A DNA stretch of 36,639 bases. Origin: Saccharicrinis sp. GTDB taxonomy: Bacteria; Bacteroidota; Bacteroidia; Bacteroidales; Marinilabiliaceae. The stretch lies in assembly GCA_024635555.1 (NCBI GenBank), contig JAGXIO010000248.1, positions 1-36,639 of the forward strand. The letters run 5' to 3'. The notes under the pieces were generated by a model. That model was not told the origin of the DNA. It was given only the letters and a program-made list of their open reading frames with translations, and searched no databases. Within the stretch, counting starts at the first letter, position 1; the number at the start of each line of letters is the position of its first letter. A program made the translations under genes and the position numbers. Shown here piece after piece: positions 32,994 through 36,639 of the stretch.

Positions 32994-34277
32994 ATGGGTC
33001 TTAAAAGTCGCCTAAAGCAAAACATACCTTTGGGTATTATCCCCTCCTTATTGTATCTTGGGAAATGGATTTTGCTATGCGGCATAGTTGGTTTGTTGGC
33101 GGGTTCGGCTTCCGCGGTATTTTTGATTGCCCTGGAGTGGGCCACAAACTTTCGGGAATCCAACATCTGGATGATAGCGCTGTTACCCTTGGGCGGACTA
33201 TTGATTGGCTTGAGCTACCACTATCTAGGAAAGTCGGTAGTGAAGGGCAATAACCAGATTTTGGAAGAATTCCATAGCCCCAAAAAAATCATCCCCTTAA
33301 AGATGGCTCCGCTGGTATTGTTCAGCACCGTGGCCACGCATTTGTTTGGTGGATCGGCCGGACGTGAGGGCACAGCTATACAAATGGGCGGCGCTATTGC
33401 CGACCAGTTTACAAAGCTATTCAGGTTAAATCCTGCCGACCGGAAAATTTTATTGATAACCGGGGTGAGCGCCGGCTTTGCCTCCATCTTTGGCACTCCC
33501 TTGGCGGGAGCCGTATTTGCCTTAGAAGTTTTTGTAGTAGGCAGAATGCGTTACGATGCTATTGTACCCAGCTTTTTGGCCGCTATTTTTGCCAACGAGG
33601 CAGCACATCTCTGGCCCATACATCACACCGTTTATTCCATTCCTTTTGTACCGGACTTATGGGCTCCCCAGCTTTTATGGGCCTTGGTAGCCGGCATCTG
33701 TTTTGGTTTGGCAGGGATGCTTTTTTCAAATGCCACGCATTTTTGGGGCGCTCTTTTTAAAAAGACTATTAAATATCCGCCTTTACGTCCGTTAGTTGGT
33801 GGCGTTTTTATCGCTTTGGCGGTTTGGGGAGTGGGCACCCGCTGGATTGGTTTAGGTATTCCGGTTATTGTGGAGTCTTTTAATCATCAATTGCCTTTCG
33901 GCGATTTTTTACTGAAAATATTATTCACCTCCTTCACACTCGGCGCTGGTTTTAAAGGTGGCGAGGTTACTCCTCTGTTTTTTACAGGAGCGGCACTTGG
34001 AAGCGCACTAACTCTATTTATCCCATTGCCCGTAGCTTTGCTGGCAGGCATGGGATTCGTGGCCGTTTTTTCGGGTGCCACCAATACGCCTATCGCTTGT
34101 ACCTTAATGGGCATTGAGCTTTTTGGAGCAGATGCTGGCGTGTTTATAGGGATAGCTTGCGTTACAGCGTATCTCTTCTCGGGCCATACCGGTATTTATG
34201 GCGAGCAGATAATCGGAAGCCCTAAAAACCTATTATTTGGTTCGGATAAAGGCAAAAAGTTAAATCAGTTGGAGTAG
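32994..34277 (+). CDS. CLC-family antiporter, probable fluoride/proton exchanger (CLC-F type)
   Basis: An inner-membrane CLC protein of 427 residues with about 10-12 helices. The gating glutamate Glu125 lies in GSAGREGTAIQMGG (120-133). FGTPLAGAVFALEVF (166-180) is helix G and GFKGGEVTP (319-327) is helix N. Canonical chloride CLCs have GREGP and GGIFAP; here the residues are GREGT and GGEVTP, as in the fluoride-exporting CLC-F branch. Relative to the known Enterococcus CLC-F the pattern matches with near-constant offset: Glu125 (E118), Glu324 (E318), Thr326 (T320), Tyr402 (Y396). Position 86, next to Gly85, is Asn, where that protein has Met79. The gene starts right at the thioesterase stop. 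Fluoride export is inferred from these residues. Confidence 0.88.
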   Translation: MGLKSRLKQNIPLGIIPSLLYLGKWILLCGIVGLLAGSASAVFLIALEWATNFRESNIWMIALLPLGGLLIGLSYHYLGKSVVKGNNQILEEFHSPKKIIPLKMAPLVLFSTVATHLFGGSAGREGTAIQMGGAIADQFTKLFRLNPADRKILLITGVSAGFASIFGTPLAGAVFALEVFVVGRMRYDAIVPSFLAAIFANEAAHLWPIHHTVYSIPFVPDLWAPQLLWALVAGICFGLAGMLFSNATHFWGALFKKTIKYPPLRPLVGGVFIALAVWGVGTRWIGLGIPVIVESFNHQLPFGDFLLKILFTSFTLGAGFKGGEVTPLFFTGAALGSALTLFIPLPVALLAGMGFVAVFSGATNTPIACTLMGIELFGADAGVFIGIACVTAYLFSGHTGIYGEQIIGSPKNLLFGSDKGKKLNQLE

Positions 34278-34583
34278 AGTTGAAAGTTGAAAAGTTGAAA
34301 GTTCTAACTCAAAAAGCAATATGCTATAAATAGTATAATTGCACATTTGAGTTCCCTGCCTACCCCAGGCAGGGATTATTGGAAGTGCTCTTTTTTGCGG
34401 GTAAGCTGATTGCTGTTAACTGTTAACTACTTTCCCGTCAAAAATAAATTAAGTTAATGTGACGGGATGTTGAGTGAAACGAAATCCCGATGCTTCCAAT
34501 TTATTTTACTTCGGGGTCACTTCGTTCCAACTGTTAACTGCTTACTGTTGACTGCTTACTGTTAACTGACCACTGCTTACTGC
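34278..34583. repeat. 306-bp intergenic region made mostly of repeats
   Basis: No gene. In order: a GTTGAAA-type heptad run right after the CLC stop (34278-34304); palindrome CCCTGCCT/AGGCAGGG (34354-34374); two CTGTTAA heptads (34413-34426); inverted repeats CCCGTCA/TGACGGG (34434-34466) and CGGGAT/ATCCCG (34463-34489); and the clean heptad array 34531-34586 leading into the yebC stop. The CLC and yebC genes are convergent, so this is the end region of both transcripts; no T-run terminator is obvious. Confidence 0.7.
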
Positions 34584-34586
34584 TTA
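34531..34586. repeat. 7-bp tandem array starting at the yebC stop codon
   Basis: Eight heptamers (CTGTTAA, CTGCTTA, CTGTTGA, CTGCTTA, CTGTTAA, CTGACCA, CTGCTTA, CTGCTTA). Read in the direction of yebC this is TAAGCAG repeated, and the stop TAA (34586-34584) is the first three bases of the first unit. The unit equals that of the ferritin array (CAGTAAG) in the same orientation relative to its gene. Confidence 0.9.
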
Positions 34587-35300
34587 AAGTCCTGCGGCGG
34601 TATGGCAAATATTGGTCACATCTTCGTCTTCCTCAAATTTGGCCAGCATTTTTTCAAACACCACCGTCTCTTCTTTGCTTAATTCCTTAGTAATAGTAGG
34701 CAATCGTTCAAACTCCGAACTTATAATTTCAAAGTCGTTATCTTCCAAGTAGGCTTGTATGCCACCATAGCTTTCAAACTCGCCATATATAATTATATTG
34801 CCATCTTCTTCAAAAATCTCATTAGCGCCAGCATCTATCATCTCCAGTTCAAGCTCCTCTAGGTCGAGTCCTTCTTTGCCCTCCACCTCAAAATGACATT
34901 TACGCTCAAACATATACTCAACACTTCCAGTAGTCCCTAGGGAACCCCCGGCTTTATTAAGATAGCTTCGGACAGCTCCCACAGTGCGCGTATTGTTATT
35001 GGTAGTTGTTTCCACCATTACTGCAATACCAAAGGGACCGTAACCTTCATAAACCACTTCCTTCCAATCATCATGGTTTTTTTCGGTGGCTTTTTTAATG
35101 GCTCTTTCCACATTTTCCTTAGGCATGTTAGCCGCTTTGGCATTCTGGATTAACATCCTCAATCGAGGATTGGCCTCCGGATCAGCTACGCCTTCTTTTA
35201 CAGCTACGGTTATCTGCCTTCCTAATTTGGTAAATATTTTTGCCATGCTCGCCCATCTTTTGAGCTTTGTGGCTTTACGGTATTCAAATGCGCGTCCCAT
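34584..35300 (-). CDS. YebC/PmpR-family regulatory protein
   Basis: A 238-residue member of the YebC/TACO1 family, proteins first seen as transcription regulators and later shown in some species to help ribosomes through proline-rich stretches. The start MGRAFEYRKATKLKRWASMAK and KIFTKLGRQI are diagnostic, followed by NPRLRMLIQNAKAANMPKENVERAIKKA and YEGYGPFGIAVMVETTTNNNTRTV. The C-terminal acidic domain (about 140-238) is typical. Full length; no neighbour suggests a specific target. A -7 element lies at 35338-35345. The stop codon is part of a 7-bp repeat array. Confidence 0.94.
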   Translation of the reverse strand: MGRAFEYRKATKLKRWASMAKIFTKLGRQITVAVKEGVADPEANPRLRMLIQNAKAANMPKENVERAIKKATEKNHDDWKEVVYEGYGPFGIAVMVETTTNNNTRTVGAVRSYLNKAGGSLGTTGSVEYMFERKCHFEVEGKEGLDLEELELEMIDAGANEIFEEDGNIIIYGEFESYGGIQAYLEDNDFEIISSEFERLPTITKELSKEETVVFEKMLAKFEEDEDVTNICHTAAGL

Positions 35301-35337
35301 TATGTATTTTTTTTATTGCTCTGAAATTTTGAGCACA

Positions 35338-35369
35338 CAAATTTATCATTCCTAAGCAAAATAATCAAT
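35338..35369 (-). promoter_or_regulatory. promoter of the yebC-family gene
   Basis: The minus strand has ATTG (35369-35366), 20 bp, then TAAATTTG (35345-35338), the last an exact -7 match, 37 bp before the ATG at 35300. Confidence 0.45.
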
Positions 35370-35457
35370 AGTGCGCAAAGATTAATTTTATTGATAGCAA
35401 ACAATAGTAAGTTATCCCTGTATTTATATCTTTATCGATAATAAATAATTGATTGTA

Positions 35458-36639
35458 ATGAAAAACAAATTAAAGTGGTTGCCCTTATTTAGTACAAATT
35501 TTGCCGGGGTTTTAAACGATAATTTATTAAAAACACTCATTGGCTTTGTTTGTGTGCTATGGATAGGTCCCGACAGCAAAGCCACTTTAGTTTCGGCAGC
35601 CGCCGCCTTATTGGTGCTACCCTATATATTCCTATCACCTTGGGCAGGCAAACTGGCCAAGGAACATCCCAAAGCTACAATAATAAAGGCTGCTAAACTG
35701 GCCGAAATACCCATTATGACTCTTGCAGCCCTGGGTTTTATTTTCACCAATATATATATCGTCATGACTGCCATGTTTTTAATGGGCGCACAGAGTTGTA
35801 TATACTCGCCCAGCAAATATGGTATCATCCGCGATATAGGCGGTGAAAAAGGAATTTCGTTTGGCACCGGAGCCATGGAGATGTTAACCTTTGTGGCCGT
35901 GCTAACCGGCACCTTCTTAGGTGGTTACATTTCGGATTTGGGTCAGTATTTCGGCAGTAACATGCCTTTAATTATTCTCTGTGCTTCCTTTATAGTATTG
36001 GCTATTGTAGGCTGGCTATCCAGTTTGAGAATACAAGTGCATGAAACGGAGCCCGAAGACGATTCGGATGACACCTTGAATCCATTTTTATTTCCGTTTA
36101 GATGGTTCAAGTGGAGCAAGCAAATTAAAGGACTTAACTACACCGTCCTGGGCTTATCCATATTTTGGCTCATTGGCTCCATGGTTCAGATGAATTTGTA
36201 TATATATTGCGAAGAGTTTTTACGCTTATCCAACACCGCAACAGGCACCATTATGGCACTGGTAGCCGTAGGTATTGGTGCAGGATGTTATGCTGCCGGG
36301 GTAATTTCGGACCATAAGGTGAACACAAAACTGGTTCCGATAGGTGGCATGGGAATGGCCTTGAGCATGTTGATTATCCTTGTGGCCAAACCAGACGTCA
36401 TCCCTTTCACCATTCTGATTATTCTTTTTGCCTTTTTTGCAGGACTATTTAAAATACCGCTTAACGCATTTATGCAAGATAGGGTTAAAGGTAGAGAGCT
36501 GGGCCCCGTGATAGCTTACAATAACCAGATGGTGTTTGTGGCCATTTTGCTGTCTGCCGGAATATTTTCGCTGGTGGAAGCGGCATTTGATGCTCGCATG
36601 GTATTTTTAACCGTGTTACTCATCACTCTCATAATCACT
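35458..36639 (+). CDS. MFS transporter, LplT-like, cut at the window end
   Basis: The first 394 codons of an inner-membrane major facilitator with about 11 hydrophobic helices; the frame is still open at the last base. NFAGVLNDNLLKTLIGF (14-30) holds the N-D-N pattern seen in LplT-type lysophospholipid flippases and in the transporter half of Aas fusion proteins. SPSKYGIIRDIGGEKG (about 120-135) fits the same group. Substrate is not certain: a fused acyltransferase domain could follow outside the window. The start ATG follows an AT-rich leader; a 157-bp divergent region separates it from the yebC-family gene. Confidence 0.85.
   Translation, partial: MKNKLKWLPLFSTNFAGVLNDNLLKTLIGFVCVLWIGPDSKATLVSAAAALLVLPYIFLSPWAGKLAKEHPKATIIKAAKLAEIPIMTLAALGFIFTNIYIVMTAMFLMGAQSCIYSPSKYGIIRDIGGEKGISFGTGAMEMLTFVAVLTGTFLGGYISDLGQYFGSNMPLIILCASFIVLAIVGWLSSLRIQVHETEPEDDSDDTLNPFLFPFRWFKWSKQIKGLNYTVLGLSIFWLIGSMVQMNLYIYCEEFLRLSNTATGTIMALVAVGIGAGCYAAGVISDHKVNTKLVPIGGMGMALSMLIILVAKPDVIPFTILIILFAFFAGLFKIPLNAFMQDRVKGRELGPVIAYNNQMVFVAILLSAGIFSLVEAAFDARMVFLTVLLITLIIT

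Overview
The window is a chromosomal segment of a member of the Bacteroidota, most likely class Bacteroidia; Marinilabiliales-like is a guess from overall flavour, not a test. The lineage call rests on several things seen in the sequence: a subtilase with a C-terminal type IX secretion (T9SS) sorting domain, porQ and gldH, two TonB-dependent receptors with N-terminal carboxypeptidase-like domains, a DUF4249 lipoprotein, and start codons mostly without strong Shine-Dalgarno sequences. At least ten upstream regions also carry the Bacteroidota -7 promoter element TAnnTTTG. No rRNA, tRNA, CRISPR array, transposase or prophage gene was seen. Most genes are housekeeping or typical of the phylum.

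Layout. 1-4262 (minus): xseA, a T9SS-exported subtilase and a secreted YwqK/MORN-repeat protein. 4428-7100 (minus): a complete thiamin-uptake transcription unit consisting of promoter, TPP riboswitch, possible expression-platform hairpin, TonB-dependent receptor and terminator. 7206-9490 (minus): porQ, an octanucleotide tandem array and an EamA-type transporter. 9576-11218: a plus-strand gene of unknown function converging on a CPBP-family membrane protease. 11219-11742: intergenic DNA with an imperfect palindrome. 11743-15338 (minus): a SpoIIAA-like protein, then a RapA-type SNF2 ATPase tightly coupled to a VF530/DUF2132 DNA-binding protein. 15677-20219 (minus): an acidic lipoprotein, a terminator-like hairpin, then a TonB receptor/DUF4249 pair. 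20490-23029 (minus): a small membrane-anchored protein, a MurG-like glycosyltransferase and a TYW1-like radical SAM protein.

23175-27880 (plus): an orphan antitoxin-like ORF, holB-ricT-gldH, trmB, an alkyltransferase-like gene and an antitoxin followed by the last 26 codons of a deleted PIN toxin. 28025-31622 (minus): a three-gene biotin-dependent acyl-CoA carboxylase. 31815-34277 (plus): ferritin, a thioesterase and a CLC antiporter with the residue pattern of the fluoride-exporting CLC-F branch. 34584-35300 (minus): a YebC-family protein. 35458-end (plus): an MFS transporter cut by the window edge.

Several genes connect functionally. PorQ and the T9SS-tagged subtilase belong to the same export route, and GldH is a gliding lipoprotein. 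The thiamin receptor is controlled by its product's cofactor form. The carboxylase genes make one enzyme. The most unusual non-genic signal is a set of 7-bp tandem arrays that begin in, or within about 10 bp of, the stop codons of five genes (ferritin, yebC, the CLC gene, the YwqK gene and gldH). In ferritin and yebC the stop codon itself is part of the repeat. I found no clear undescribed multi-gene system. The best candidates for something new are these stop-codon heptad arrays, the rapA-VF530 pair, the terminator placed just before a TonB receptor start, and the uncharacterised genes at 9576, 18999 and 20490.
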